In this document: piece by piece, positions 8,284 to 17,908 of the stretch
Layout of the letters: every line of letters begins with the position of its first letter
Position numbering within the stretch: position 1 is the stretch's first letter
Assembly: GCA_031177685.1 (NCBI GenBank)
Contig: JAPSGI010000004.1
Location: forward strand, 124,001-188,000
Length of the DNA stretch: 64,000 bases
Source: Solirubrobacteraceae bacterium
GTDB lineage: Bacteria > Actinomycetota > Thermoleophilia > Solirubrobacterales > Solirubrobacteraceae
Direction of reading: 5' to 3'
Notes under the pieces: model-generated
The model's database searches: none
Told to the model about the DNA's origin: nothing
Seen by the model: only the letters and a program-made list of their open reading frames with translations
Position numbers and translations under genes: made by a program

Positions 8284-9644
8284 GCGTCGGCGCGCTCCAG
8301 CAGCGCGACGCACTCGATGTGCGGCGTCTGCGGAAACATGTCCACCGGGCGCACGCGGCGCAGCGTCCAGCCCGCATCGCGCAGCTGCGCCGCGTTGGGC
8401 GCCAGCGTGGTCGGGTTGCACGAGACGTAGACGATCCGGCGCGGCGCGGTCTCGATCACGCGGCGCACGACCTTCTGCGACAGGCCGGCGCGGGGCGGGT
8501 CCACCACCAGCACGTCCGGCCGGCCCGCCTTGGCGACCAGCTCGGGCAGCGCGAGGCGCACGTCGCCGGCGAAGAACCGCGCGTGCTCGACCTCGTTGAG
8601 CCGCGCGTTCTCGATCGCGTCGGCGACCGCCTCCTCGGCGATCTCCACGCCCCAGAGCTCCGCGGCCCGGGCGCCCAGCGTCAGGCCGACGGTGCCGATC
8701 CCGCAGTAGAGGTCGTACACGCGCTCCCAGCCGGCCAGTCCGGCGTACTGCGCGGCCACGTCATAGAGCCGCTCGGCCATCTCGGTGTTGGTCTGGAAGA
8801 AGGCCCCGGGCGAGATGCGAAACCGCAGTCCGCCGAGCTCCTCCTCCAGGTACGGGTCGCCGGACACCAGCTCGGTCTCGCCACCAGCGGTGGTCTCGCC
8901 CATGCTGTCGCTGCGCGTCCAGAAGAACCCGCCGGCCTGCGCGACCGCGGCGAGCTCGTCGATCCGCAGGTCGCCGGACGACGTGACCAGGCGCGCCTGC
9001 AGCGCGCCACCGCGGCGCGACTCGCGCACGACGAGGTTGCGCAGCAGGCCCTCATGCGCGCGACGGTCGTAGGCCAAAAGCCCTTCGGACCGGCACCAGG
9101 CGACGACCCGTTCGCGCAGGGCGTTGACCGCCTCGGAGGCCAGGTGGTCGTCGCGCATGGGTTCGATGCGGTCGAAGCGCCCGGGCGCGTGGAAGCCGCA
9201 GACCAGCTCGCCGGCGTCGTCGTGCCCGAACGAGTACTCGACCTTGTTGCGGTAGCGCCACGTCTGCGAGGCCGGGACGATCGGCTCCAGCTCGAAGCCC
9301 TCCAGGCCGCCGATGCGCCGCAGCGCGTCGGCCACCTGTCCGTGCTTGACCTCCAGCTGGCGCTCGTAGGGCAGCACCTGCCACGGGGCGCCGGGATGGC
9401 CGGGCGCGGCGGGCGCGATGCGGTCCGGGCCCTCCTCCAGCACCTCCACGGCACGGGCCTGCGCGTAGGCGCGCTTGCTCTTCGTCACCTCGGCGCGCAC
9501 GACGTCTCCCGGCATCCCGCCGTCGACGAAGACGACATAGCCGTCCAGCCGCGCGACGCCGGCGCCGCCGAACGCGAGGTCCCCGACGCGCAGTTGCAGC
9601 ACGTCGCCCGGGCGTGGGCGAATCGAGGCTCCGGCGGTGGCCAT
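8280..9644 (-). CDS. TRAM-domain RNA (uracil-5-)methyltransferase, RumA/TrmA type
   Basis: About 454 aa. The N-terminal ~70 residues form a TRAM domain (LQLRVGDLAFGGAGVARLDG). The methyltransferase core has the SAM-binding YDLYCGIGTVGL, VDPPRAGL and the catalytic cysteine in YVSCNPTT. Enzymes of this family methylate uracil C5 in 23S rRNA or tRNA. The four Fe-S cysteines seen in E. coli RlmD are absent, as in many actinobacterial members. Start ATG 9644 avoids overlap with the diverging peptidase gene; a TAGGGT box lies almost on the start, so initiation further in is possible. Confidence 0.92.
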   Translation of the reverse strand: MATAGASIRPRPGDVLQLRVGDLAFGGAGVARLDGYVVFVDGGMPGDVVRAEVTKSKRAYAQARAVEVLEEGPDRIAPAAPGHPGAPWQVLPYERQLEVKHGQVADALRRIGGLEGFELEPIVPASQTWRYRNKVEYSFGHDDAGELVCGFHAPGRFDRIEPMRDDHLASEAVNALRERVVAWCRSEGLLAYDRRAHEGLLRNLVVRESRRGGALQARLVTSSGDLRIDELAAVAQAGGFFWTRSDSMGETTAGGETELVSGDPYLEEELGGLRFRISPGAFFQTNTEMAERLYDVAAQYAGLAGWERVYDLYCGIGTVGLTLGARAAELWGVEIAEEAVADAIENARLNEVEHARFFAGDVRLALPELVAKAGRPDVLVVDPPRAGLSQKVVRRVIETAPRRIVYVSCNPTTLAPNAAQLRDAGWTLRRVRPVDMFPQTPHIECVALLERADA

Positions 9645-9649
9645 GACCC

Positions 9650-9655
9650 TAGGAT
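9650..9655 (+). promoter_or_regulatory. Putative -10 box TAGGAT for leaderless peptidase gene
   Basis: TAGGAT ends 8 bases before ATG 9664. It sits in a CCTAGG palindrome that also forms part of a minus-strand TAGGGT. Confidence 0.45.
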
Positions 9656-9663
9656 GGCAGCGC

Positions 9664-11133
9664 ATGAACCTCGACGCATACCGCGCGGCCGCGGAGAGCT
9701 TCACCGCCGAGCTGAGCCTGGAGTACTACCGCCACTACGCGGGGCTTCAGCAGGAGCTGGGCATCGAGCCGGTCTACGACCGCCACGCCGCGCTGTTCGA
9801 GCGCGCCACGGTCGAGACGCTGCGCGAGGCGGCGGCGCACGCACCCGCGGGCGACGAGCGCCGCGCACTGTGCGCGCTGCTCGACTTCGCGGTGGACGGC
9901 TACCTGGGACGCGCCACCAAGCGCCTGGACGCGGAACTGGCCCGGCGCGAGACCGAGCTGGCGCTGGAGGTGGACGGCGAGCGGCTGGGGTTTCGCGAGT
10001 CGCCGGTCGTCCAGGCCAACGAGCCCGACCCGGACCGCCGCGCGCGCATCGAGGCGGCACGCCTGGAGATGACCGCGCGCGAGCTCAACCCGCTGCGCCG
10101 CGAGGTGCTCGAGCTGCAGCACGCCCTGGCCCGCGACCTCGGTTGGCGCAGCTACCGCGCGATGAGCGAGGACCTCAAGGGCTTCGACCTCGACGCGCTC
10201 GCCGCGCAGACGGCCGCCTTCGCCGCGGCGACCGACGCGACGTACGTGGACGCCGTCGATCCGGCGCTGCGCGCGACCGTGGGAACCGGGCTGGACGGGG
10301 TGCGCCGCAGCGACCTGCCGCGCTTCTTCCGCTTCGCCGCCGCGGACTCCGCCTTCCCGGCCGAGCGGCTGGTGCCGGCCTTCGAGGAGACGCTCACCGG
10401 CCTCGGGATCGACCCGGGCGCGAACGGCCGGATCGTGGTCGACGTCGAGACGCGCCCCGGCAAGTCCCCGCGCGCGTTCTGCGCACCCGTGCGCGTGCCG
10501 TGGGAGGTCTACCTCGTCGTGCCGCCGATGGGCGGTCGCGACGACTTCGCGGCGCTGCTGCACGAGGGCGGGCACGCCCAGCACTTCGCCGGCGTCGATC
10601 CGGCGCTGCCGTTCGAGTTCCGCCACCTGGGCGACAACTCGATCACCGAGGGCTACGCGTTCTTGTTCGACCACCTCGTCGAGGACCCGGAGTGGTTGGA
10701 GCGCCGGCTCGGCGTGCGCGAGCCGCAGGAGCTGATCGCCCATGCGCGCGCGCAGCGGCTGATGATGCTGCGGCGCTACGGCGCGAAGCTCGCGTACGAG
10801 CTCGCACTGCACGGCGGCGGGGCGGCGCTGCACGAGCTCCCGGAGCGCTACGCGGCGGGGCTGACCGAGGCGGTGCGGGTCCAGTGGCCGCCCGAGCTGC
10901 ACCTCGTCGACGTGGACCCCGGCTTCTACACCGCCGCCTACCTGCGCGCCTGGGCCTTCGAGTCGCAGCTGCGAGCGGTGCTGCGCGAGCGCTTCGGCGC
11001 GGCGTGGTTCGAGTCGCCCGAGGCCGGTGCGCTGCTGCGCGACCTGTGGGCGCAGGGGCAGCGTTGCGACGCCGGCGAGCTGGTGAGCGCGCTCGGCGGA
11101 GCGGGTTTGGACTTCGCGGCGCTCGCCGCCTAG
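9664..11133 (+). CDS. M3-like zinc metallopeptidase (oligopeptidase F/thimet fold)
   Basis: 489 aa, mostly helical by composition. The zinc site is HEGGH near residue 300 (HExxH class) with a downstream glutamate in SITEGYAF about 27 residues later, the gluzincin arrangement of M3 and M32 peptidases. The protein is shorter than typical oligoendopeptidase F (~600 aa). No signal peptide is seen, so it probably degrades peptides in the cytoplasm. It begins 8 bases after a TAGGAT box with no Shine-Dalgarno site. The following gene converges on it with a 4-base overlap. Confidence 0.8.
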   Translation: MNLDAYRAAAESFTAELSLEYYRHYAGLQQELGIEPVYDRHAALFERATVETLREAAAHAPAGDERRALCALLDFAVDGYLGRATKRLDAELARRETELALEVDGERLGFRESPVVQANEPDPDRRARIEAARLEMTARELNPLRREVLELQHALARDLGWRSYRAMSEDLKGFDLDALAAQTAAFAAATDATYVDAVDPALRATVGTGLDGVRRSDLPRFFRFAAADSAFPAERLVPAFEETLTGLGIDPGANGRIVVDVETRPGKSPRAFCAPVRVPWEVYLVVPPMGGRDDFAALLHEGGHAQHFAGVDPALPFEFRHLGDNSITEGYAFLFDHLVEDPEWLERRLGVREPQELIAHARAQRLMMLRRYGAKLAYELALHGGGAALHELPERYAAGLTEAVRVQWPPELHLVDVDPGFYTAAYLRAWAFESQLRAVLRERFGAAWFESPEAGALLRDLWAQGQRCDAGELVSALGGAGLDFAALAA

Positions 11134-11846
11134 GCGAGCGCCTTCTCGATCGAGCTCAGGACCGACTTGCGGTTGGCGTTGCGGCGCTCGTGGTCGCGCA
11201 CCTTGCGCAGCTCGGCGGGAGAGAGATCGGAGAGCCGCTCGGAGATCTGCGCGGCCGTCAGGTCCTCGTAGTTGAGGATCGGGAACTTGCCCAGGCCGGC
11301 GGCGCGGCGCGCGCGGTCCACCTCGCGCAGCGCGCGATCGGGCACCGCGCGCTTACGGGCCGAGCCGGCGCGCTTGTGCAGGTCGCCCCCGGCGCGCCCG
11401 AGCAGCTGCTCCATGTCGGCGCGCAGCGCCTCCGCCTGCCTGCGCAGGTCCTCGGTCTGCTTGCGCCCGCGCTTGAGCAGGTCCTGGGCCAGCGTGTTGG
11501 CGTCGCCGCGCGTCATGCGCCCGCGGCTGACGGCGTCGTCCAGCGCCTCCTGCAGCCGGTCGCGCGTGATCACGACGCCCTGCGTGAGGGCGTCCACGGC
11601 GCTCTGGATGGTGGCGCGCACGTCGTCCGGCTGGCGGCTGGCGCGCGTGCGCGAGGCGGTGGAGCGCTTGGCCGTGGACGACCGCTTGGCCGCGGCGGTT
11701 CGCTTGGGCGCCGCGGTTCGCTTGGGCGCCGCGGCCTTGCGGCGCTGCGCCGTCTTGCGCGCCGCGGTGGCGCGGCTGGCGGTCGACTTGGAGGAACCCG
11801 ACTTGCTGCGCGACGATGACGACGACTGCCTCTTGGGCTGCGGCAT
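11130..11846 (-). CDS. Histone-H1-like basic protein with C-terminal helical domain
   Basis: 238 aa. Residues 1-70 are a Lys/Arg/Ser/Ala-rich tail with tandem KRTAAPKR/KRSTAKRS-type repeats, like bacterial H1-like proteins and the tails of mycobacterial HupB. The middle (about 72-150) is helical with a phasin/PspA-like pattern (IQSAVDALTQG, ALRADMEQLLGR). The C-terminal ~60 residues are compact (LTAAQISERLSDLSPAEL). The likely role is DNA binding or nucleoid organisation, but this is inferred from composition. ATG 11846 is chosen because of the upstream GGGAG. Low-complexity repeats occur at DNA level too (11690-11740). Confidence 0.72.
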   Translation of the reverse strand: MPQPKRQSSSSSRSKSGSSKSTASRATAARKTAQRRKAAAPKRTAAPKRTAAAKRSSTAKRSTASRTRASRQPDDVRATIQSAVDALTQGVVITRDRLQEALDDAVSRGRMTRGDANTLAQDLLKRGRKQTEDLRRQAEALRADMEQLLGRAGGDLHKRAGSARKRAVPDRALREVDRARRAAGLGKFPILNYEDLTAAQISERLSDLSPAELRKVRDHERRNANRKSVLSSIEKALA

Positions 11847-11884
11847 CTCCCTCTTCTCCCTTGTCCGGTGCGACCGGCGCGAGG

Positions 11885-12757
11885 CTATCGCAGCAGGGCT
11901 TCGAGCAGGGCCTTCTGCGCGTGGCGGCGGTTCTCCGCCTGGTCCCAGATGCGCTGGCGCGAGCCGTAGAGCACGTCGGCGGAGATCTCCTCGCCGGGAT
12001 GGGCCGGTAGGCAGTGCAGCGCGATCGCCCCGTCCGCGGCGCGGTCGAGCAGCGCGCCGTCCAGGCGGTAGGGCGCGAGCGCGGCGCGGCGCTCGCGCGC
12101 CGTGTCCTCGTCGCCCATCGACACCCACACGTCCGCGTACACGGCGTGCGCGCCGGCCACCGCCTCGCCGGGGTCATCCACCAGGCGCGCGCCCGCCTCG
12201 GGCTCCAGCCGGTAGCCCGAGGGCGAGGAGACGACGACGTCCACGCCGGCCAGCCCGCCGACCAGCGCCAGCGAGCGCGCGACGTTGTTGCCGTCGCCGA
12301 CGTAGGCCAGCCGCAGGCCGTCCAGCGTGCCGAAGTGCTCGCGCAGCGTCAGCAGGTCGGCCAGCGCCTGGCACGGGTGATGGCGCGCCGTGAGCATGTT
12401 GATCACCGGGACGTCGGCGGAGCCGGCCAGCTCCTCGACCACGGCGTGGTCGCCGGTGCGGACGCCGATCGCCGCGACGTGGCGCGAGAGCACGAGGGCC
12501 GTGTCGCGCGGCGACTCCCCGCGCGAGAGCTGGAGCTCCTCGCCGCGGAGCACGAGCGGATGGCCGCCCATCTCCACGACGCCCGCCTCGAACGACACGC
12601 GCGTGCGCGTGGACGGCTTGTCGAAGAGCAGGGCCACGTGCCGGCTCCGCAGTGCCTGGGAGCCGGCGGGATCGGCCTTCAGCTCCAGCGCGCGGTCCAG
12701 CAGCGCGTGCAGCCCGTCCGCCCCCAGCTCCGTCCCGGTGAGGAAGTGCTCGGGCAA
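11885..12757 (-). CDS. argF: Ornithine carbamoyltransferase
   Basis: 290 aa. Carbamoyl-phosphate motif STRTR with the following VSFE near residue 49, HHPCQALAD in the middle, and the ornithine-site HCLPAHPGEEI near residue 245. It makes citrulline from ornithine and carbamoyl phosphate in arginine synthesis. The usual NGLTD before HHPCQ reads NMLTARHHPCQ, a mild change. The start is TTG 12757, seven bases after a minus-strand TATCCT box. No other arg genes are beside it, so it seems to be separated from the rest of the pathway. Confidence 0.93.
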   Translation of the reverse strand: MPEHFLTGTELGADGLHALLDRALELKADPAGSQALRSRHVALLFDKPSTRTRVSFEAGVVEMGGHPLVLRGEELQLSRGESPRDTALVLSRHVAAIGVRTGDHAVVEELAGSADVPVINMLTARHHPCQALADLLTLREHFGTLDGLRLAYVGDGNNVARSLALVGGLAGVDVVVSSPSGYRLEPEAGARLVDDPGEAVAGAHAVYADVWVSMGDEDTARERRAALAPYRLDGALLDRAADGAIALHCLPAHPGEEISADVLYGSRQRIWDQAENRRHAQKALLEALLR

Positions 12758-12764
12758 GCGCGGG

Positions 12765-12770
12765 AGGATA
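12765..12770 (-). promoter_or_regulatory. Putative -10 box TATCCT for leaderless argF
   Basis: On the minus strand TATCCT is followed by seven bases and TTG 12757. The same bases read GGGAGGATA on the plus strand and can be mistaken for a Shine-Dalgarno site of the divergent gene. Confidence 0.45.
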
Positions 12771-12777
12771 CGACCGG

Positions 12778-13449
12778 ATGGAGATCCGCGTGCTTTCCTG
12801 GAACCTCTACCACGGGCGCGCGGTGCCGCCCGCGGGGCGCGACCTGCGCGACGAGTACGCGGCGGCGCTCGCGGGCTGGCGCTGGGACGTGGCGCTGCTG
12901 CAGGAGGTGCCGCCGTGGTGGGGGGGGCCGCTGGCCGCCGCGGCCGGGGCGCGGTACGCGCGGGTGCTTACGTCGCGCAACTGCGGGCTGCCGCTGCGCC
13001 GCTTCCTCGCGGTGCGCTGGCCCGACGCGATCCGCTCCAACGGCGGCGGGGCGAACGCGATCCTGGTGCGCGGCGCGCGTATCGCCGAGCACCGCCGGCG
13101 GCGCGTGCGCCGGTGGCCGGAGCGCCGGATGGTCCACGCCGTACGCCTGGACTCCGGGCTGTGGGTGGCCAACGTGCATCTGACGGTGCCGCGCGACGAT
13201 CCCGCGCAGGCGGACCTCGGGCGGGCGCTGCGCGCGGTCGGGGAGTGGGCCGGAGACGCGCCGCTCGTGTTCGGCGGCGACGTCAATCAGCGCCGGCCGC
13301 GCGCGCCGGGCCTGGTGCACGTCGCGGGCAATCACGTGGACCACGTGTTCGTGCGCGGGCTGGAGCGGCGCGGGCGCGCGGAGCTGCTGGAGCGCGGGCA
13401 CCTGTCGGATCACGTCCCCCTCGCCGTCGAGCTCGCGGGCGCGTCATGA
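12778..13449 (+). CDS. Endonuclease/exonuclease/phosphatase (EEP) family protein
   Basis: 223 aa. The EEP signature is complete: SWNLYHGR at the start, the metal-binding glutamate in LLQEVPPW, VANVHL, GGDVNQR and the final SDHVPL. These residues hold Mg2+ and activate water for phosphodiester or phosphomonoester cleavage. No signal peptide is present. The substrate (nucleic acid, inositol phosphate or lipid) cannot be told from sequence. It diverges from argF by 20 bases. Confidence 0.87.
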   Translation: MEIRVLSWNLYHGRAVPPAGRDLRDEYAAALAGWRWDVALLQEVPPWWGGPLAAAAGARYARVLTSRNCGLPLRRFLAVRWPDAIRSNGGGANAILVRGARIAEHRRRRVRRWPERRMVHAVRLDSGLWVANVHLTVPRDDPAQADLGRALRAVGEWAGDAPLVFGGDVNQRRPRAPGLVHVAGNHVDHVFVRGLERRGRAELLERGHLSDHVPLAVELAGAS

Positions 13450-13456
13450 TGCGGCC

Positions 13457-13845
13457 ATGACCAAGCGAACGATCTACGTGGCGACCTGCCTCCTCCTCGC
13501 CGGCGCGCTGGCCGCCTGCGGGGGCGACGACGACGAGGACCGCGCCACCAAGGCGCCCGTGACCACGGCGGCGCCGTCCGGCGCCCCGGCGGCCGACGTG
13601 GTGACCGTGGACATGAAGGACATCAAGTACATCCCGCGCGACGCGACGGCGAAGGTGGGCCAGACCGTGCGGTGGACGAACAGCGACCCGGTCGCGCACA
13701 CGGTCACCGCGAAGTCGGGCTCGGACGTGGACTCGGGGACGATCGACGCGAACGAGACGTTCGAGACCAAGTTCGACAAGCCGGGGAAGGTGGACTACGT
13801 CTGCACGATCCACCCGAACCAGACCGGGACGGTGACGGTCGTCCG

Positions 13846-13849
<4 letters not shown>
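13457..13849 (+). CDS. Cupredoxin (plastocyanin-like) lipoprotein
   Basis: 130 aa. A lipoprotein signal peptide ends in the lipobox LAAC (Cys21), followed by an acidic, Ala/Pro/Thr-rich linker. The cupredoxin domain (about 47-130) shows blue-copper ligands: His in VAHTV, Cys in YVCTI and His in IHPNQ. The usual axial methionine position (HPxM) is Gln, as in stellacyanin. It is likely an extracytoplasmic electron carrier tethered to the membrane. The stop codon is shared, within a CTAG palindrome, with the converging NTF2-like gene. Confidence 0.9.
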
Positions 13850-15338
<1,489 letters not shown>

Positions 15339-15342
<4 letters not shown>

Positions 15343-16529
15343 GCGGGCACCTCGACGGACGCGAAGCGCGCCGGGGCGAAGGGGGCGGCCTCGGGCGGCG
15401 GCGGCTCGCCGAGGATCCCCGCAACGACCGTTGCGCCGGTGACCGGCGCGAGGAGCACGCCGTGGCGGTAGTGGCCGGTGGCCCAGTGCAGGCCGCCGAG
15501 CGCCCCGGGGCCGAGGATCGGCGCGTTGTCGGGCGTCCCGGGGCGCAGGCCGGCGAGGACCTCCTCCACCTCGAGCTCCAGCACGCCGGGGACGATCTCC
15601 GCGGCCTCGCGCAGCAGGTCGTGGACCGCGCCCGCGGTCACAGCGGTGTCGAAGCCGCGCTCCTCCACGGTGGCGCCGAGGACGTAGCGCCCGTTGCCGA
15701 GCGGCACGAGGTACATCTCCTCGCTGCGCACGACGCGCTCGAGCAGGCCGGCGCCGGCGGGGTCGCGCAGGCGCAGCGTCTGCCCCTTGACCGGCCGCAC
15801 GGGCACCTGTGCGGCCGGCGGCAACCCGGCGACCATCCCGGACCACGGCCCGGCCGCCACCACGACCGCGTCGGTTTCGACCACCTCGCCCGCGGCGAGC
15901 CGGACGCCCCGCACGCAATCGCCGTCGACGAGGAGCTCGGCGACCTCGGTGTCCGCGCGGACCCTCCCGCCCAGGCGCTGCGCCGCGGTGGCCAGCGCCG
16001 CAGCGAGGCGGCGGGCGTCGACGGCGTGGTCGCCGGGCACGTCGAGGCCCAGCCGGACGGCCGGGGACAGGGCCGGCTCGCGGTCGCGCGCCTGACTGGG
16101 CAGCAGCCGCTCGGCCCTCAGGCCGCACTCGTGCCGGAACGCCAGCTCGCGCTCGAGCGCCTCGGCCTGGTCGCGGTCGCGCGCGACGAGGAGCGTCCCG
16201 CATTCGCGCAGACCCGCATCGACGCCGGCCGCCGCGGCGACCTCGTCAGCCCACGCGCGCCATCGCCCGGCCGCGGCGAGGTTGAGCTCCAGCAGGGCCC
16301 GCTCGCCGAACGCCGCCTCCGAGACGGGGGCGAGCATCCCGGCCGCGACGTGGGTCGTCGCGCCGCCGGGCGCACCCCGGTCCACCACGAGCGGCCGCAT
16401 CCCGCGCGCCGCCGCCCGGTGTGCGACCGCCAGACCCGCCACGCCGGCCCCGACGACGACGACGTCCGGTCGCGTCCCACCCGCGCCGCTCGCGGCGCGA
16501 TTCGGGCGATGTTCGGATGTGCTGGACAA
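15339..16529 (-). CDS. thiO: Glycine oxidase ThiO
   Basis: About 396 aa. It has an FAD-binding VVVVGAGVAGLAVA near residue 23, GATTHVAAGMLAP, a substrate-side region with VRPVKGQTLRL, and the C-terminal FAD site LRPGTPDNAPILG plus ATGHYRHGVLLAP. It oxidises glycine to the dehydroglycine used by ThiG. The chosen start is TTG 16529, because the ATG at 16550 lies within the TPP riboswitch; GGGAGG ends four bases before this TTG. The short Ser/Gly-rich N-terminus before the FAD motif is unusual. Confidence 0.88.
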
Positions 16530-16533
16530 GAAA

Positions 16534-16619
16534 CCTCCCTGCGCCGGCATGACCCGGATCAGGTTCGAACGGTCGGCGGCCGGTGATGCCGCCCTCTCAG
16601 CCCTCACGGGGCTCCCGTA
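16534..16619 (-). promoter_or_regulatory. TPP riboswitch (THI element)
   Basis: Reading the minus strand, the conserved TPP aptamer blocks appear in order: CGGGAGCCCC, GGGCTGAGAGGG, a GC-rich P3a-like insertion, GAACCTGATCCGGGTCATGC and CGGCGCAGGGAGG. They match the pyrimidine- and pyrophosphate-sensing arms of the THI box. The 3' end of the aptamer runs into the GGGAGG used by thiO, so ligand binding probably hides the ribosome site (translational control). It controls thiO-thiS-thiG. Confidence 0.95.
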
Positions 16620-16719
16620 CCTCCATGGTACCCCGCCGTACGCCTCCCCCGGAGCGCCGTGTTGACTTTGCCGCGCATATCGCGGTCAAGTCCACGCGGT
16701 GGGGTGGGAGACTTGGGGC

Positions 16720-17370
16720 GTGGGCGAAATCGGCGACGAACGGCGGGCGCGGCTGGCGCGCGCGAAGCTCTACCTGGTGTGCGACGCGCGGCCGCGCGAT
16801 TTCCTGCGCGCGGCCCTCGCGGGCGGGGTCGACGTGTTGCAGCTGCGTGACAAGACGGCGCCGGACGCGGCGATCCTGCGCGCGGCGCACACGTTCCGCG
16901 CGTGCTGCGACGAGGCCGGCGCGCTGTTCGTGCTCAACGACCGTCCTGACCTCGCGGCGGTCGCCGGCGCCGACGGCGTGCACCTCGGTCAGGACGACAC
17001 GCCGGTGCCGCAGGCGCGGGCGCTCGTAGGGCCGGAGCGGATCGTCGGGCGCTCGACGCACTCGCCGGCGCAGCTGGACGCCGCCACGGGCGTCGACTAC
17101 GTCGCCGTCGGGCCCGTCCACGCGACTCCCACCAAGCCCGGCCGTCCGGCGGCCGGGCTGGGCCCGATCCGGCACGCCGCCGCGCACGCGCGCGTGCCGT
17201 GGTTCGCGATCGGCGGGATCGACGCGGACACCATCGGGCCGGTCCTGGACGCCGGCGCTGGGCGCGTCGTCGTCGTCCGGGCGATCGCCGACGCGGCCGA
17301 CCCGCAAGCCGCCGCGCGCGAGCTGCGCGCCCATCTCGACCGCCGGGAGGCCCGCGTTGGGACGGCGTAG
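16720..17370 (+). CDS. thiE: Thiamine-phosphate synthase ThiE
   Basis: 216 aa from GTG 16720, preceded by GGGAG; GTG 16699 is a longer alternative. TIM-barrel motifs are [53 protein letters not shown] and FAIGGID. It joins the pyrimidine and thiazole phosphates to thiamine phosphate. It faces away from thiO, with about 100 bp between it and the riboswitch, which holds two opposed TTGAC hexamers (16662-16689). Confidence 0.95.
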   Translation: MGEIGDERRARLARAKLYLVCDARPRDFLRAALAGGVDVLQLRDKTAPDAAILRAAHTFRACCDEAGALFVLNDRPDLAAVAGADGVHLGQDDTPVPQARALVGPERIVGRSTHSPAQLDAATGVDYVAVGPVHATPTKPGRPAAGLGPIRHAAAHARVPWFAIGGIDADTIGPVLDAGAGRVVVVRAIADAADPQAAARELRAHLDRREARVGTA

Positions 17371-17869
17371 CCGCAAGCGCTCCGTGGGAGATGGTGCGCA
17401 GTCGCGAAGCGCGCGGTCTGTCCGCTCTCCGCAGCGGCGCACGAGCGAGGAGCGCAACGCGGCGATCCGGGCGGCGCTGGAGCCCCTGGCGCCGGGCGAG
17501 CGGCCCGCTGCGGTGACCGTCGGGGCGATCGTGGCCGGGACTCTGGCGCTCGCCAACCTCGTGGCCTACGTCGCCGGCCTGGAGATCGACGGCGAGCGCC
17601 CGGCCCTCGCCGGCATGGTCGTCTACGAGGCGCTGCTCCTGGCGGCGGCGGTCGGGATGTGGCGAGCGCGCTACTGGGCCGTGCTCGGGTTCGAGTTCAT
17701 GCTCGGCTTTTTGCTGGTGATCCTCGCGCTGCTGCTGGTGCGCGCGTCGGACGTGCTCGCGGTGGTCGTCGTGCTGGCGATCGGCGTGCCCGCGGCGTGG
17801 CTGTTCTGGAAGCTCGTACGCGCGATGGCGCGGCTGCAGATGCCCGCGCCGCCGCGCCGCGGGAGCTGA
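17357..17869 (+). CDS. Small membrane protein
   Basis: 170 aa from TTG 17357, overlapping the thiE end by 14 bases. The first ~50 residues are basic and polar (Arg/Ser-rich). Four hydrophobic segments follow (about 53-75, 83-103, 108-127 and 130-150), with a short basic end. No conserved catalytic motif is visible. The close coupling to thiE suggests co-transcription, but no link to thiamine transport is evident. Confidence 0.6.
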   Translation: MGRRSRKRSVGDGAQSRSARSVRSPQRRTSEERNAAIRAALEPLAPGERPAAVTVGAIVAGTLALANLVAYVAGLEIDGERPALAGMVVYEALLLAAAVGMWRARYWAVLGFEFMLGFLLVILALLLVRASDVLAVVVVLAIGVPAAWLFWKLVRAMARLQMPAPPRRGS

Positions 17870-17893
17870 CCGGGGCCGGGCGCGGTCGTTCTA

Positions 17894-17899
17894 TAGGCT
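17894..17899 (+). promoter_or_regulatory. Putative -10 box TAGGCT for leaderless lpdA
   Basis: TAGGCT ends 9 bases before ATG 17909. The identical hexamer and spacing occur before pdhA (26768), and TAGCCT occurs before the E2 gene (30609), hinting at shared promoter design for this enzyme complex. Confidence 0.5.
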
Positions 17900-17908
17900 G
17901 CCCGGCCG

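Noticed and set aside
7074-11819. A 1581-codon open frame on the plus strand across the P450, methyltransferase and peptidase genes
   Set aside because: Its product is Arg/Ala/Gly-rich shadow sequence; three well-supported genes with family motifs occupy the same DNA in other frames.
12762-12768. GGGAGGA as Shine-Dalgarno site of the EEP gene at 12778
   Set aside because: The same bases form the -10 box of divergent argF; it may serve both roles but cannot be used as firm start evidence.
16548-16550. ATG as start of thiO
   Set aside because: It lies within the conserved core of the TPP riboswitch, so a ribosome start there would disrupt the aptamer; TTG 16529 with GGGAGG fits better.
16662-16689. 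Opposed TTGAC hexamers between thiO and thiE as divergent -35 boxes
   Set aside because: Neither has a TANNNT-like -10 box at 16-18 bases; noted only as an inverted repeat.
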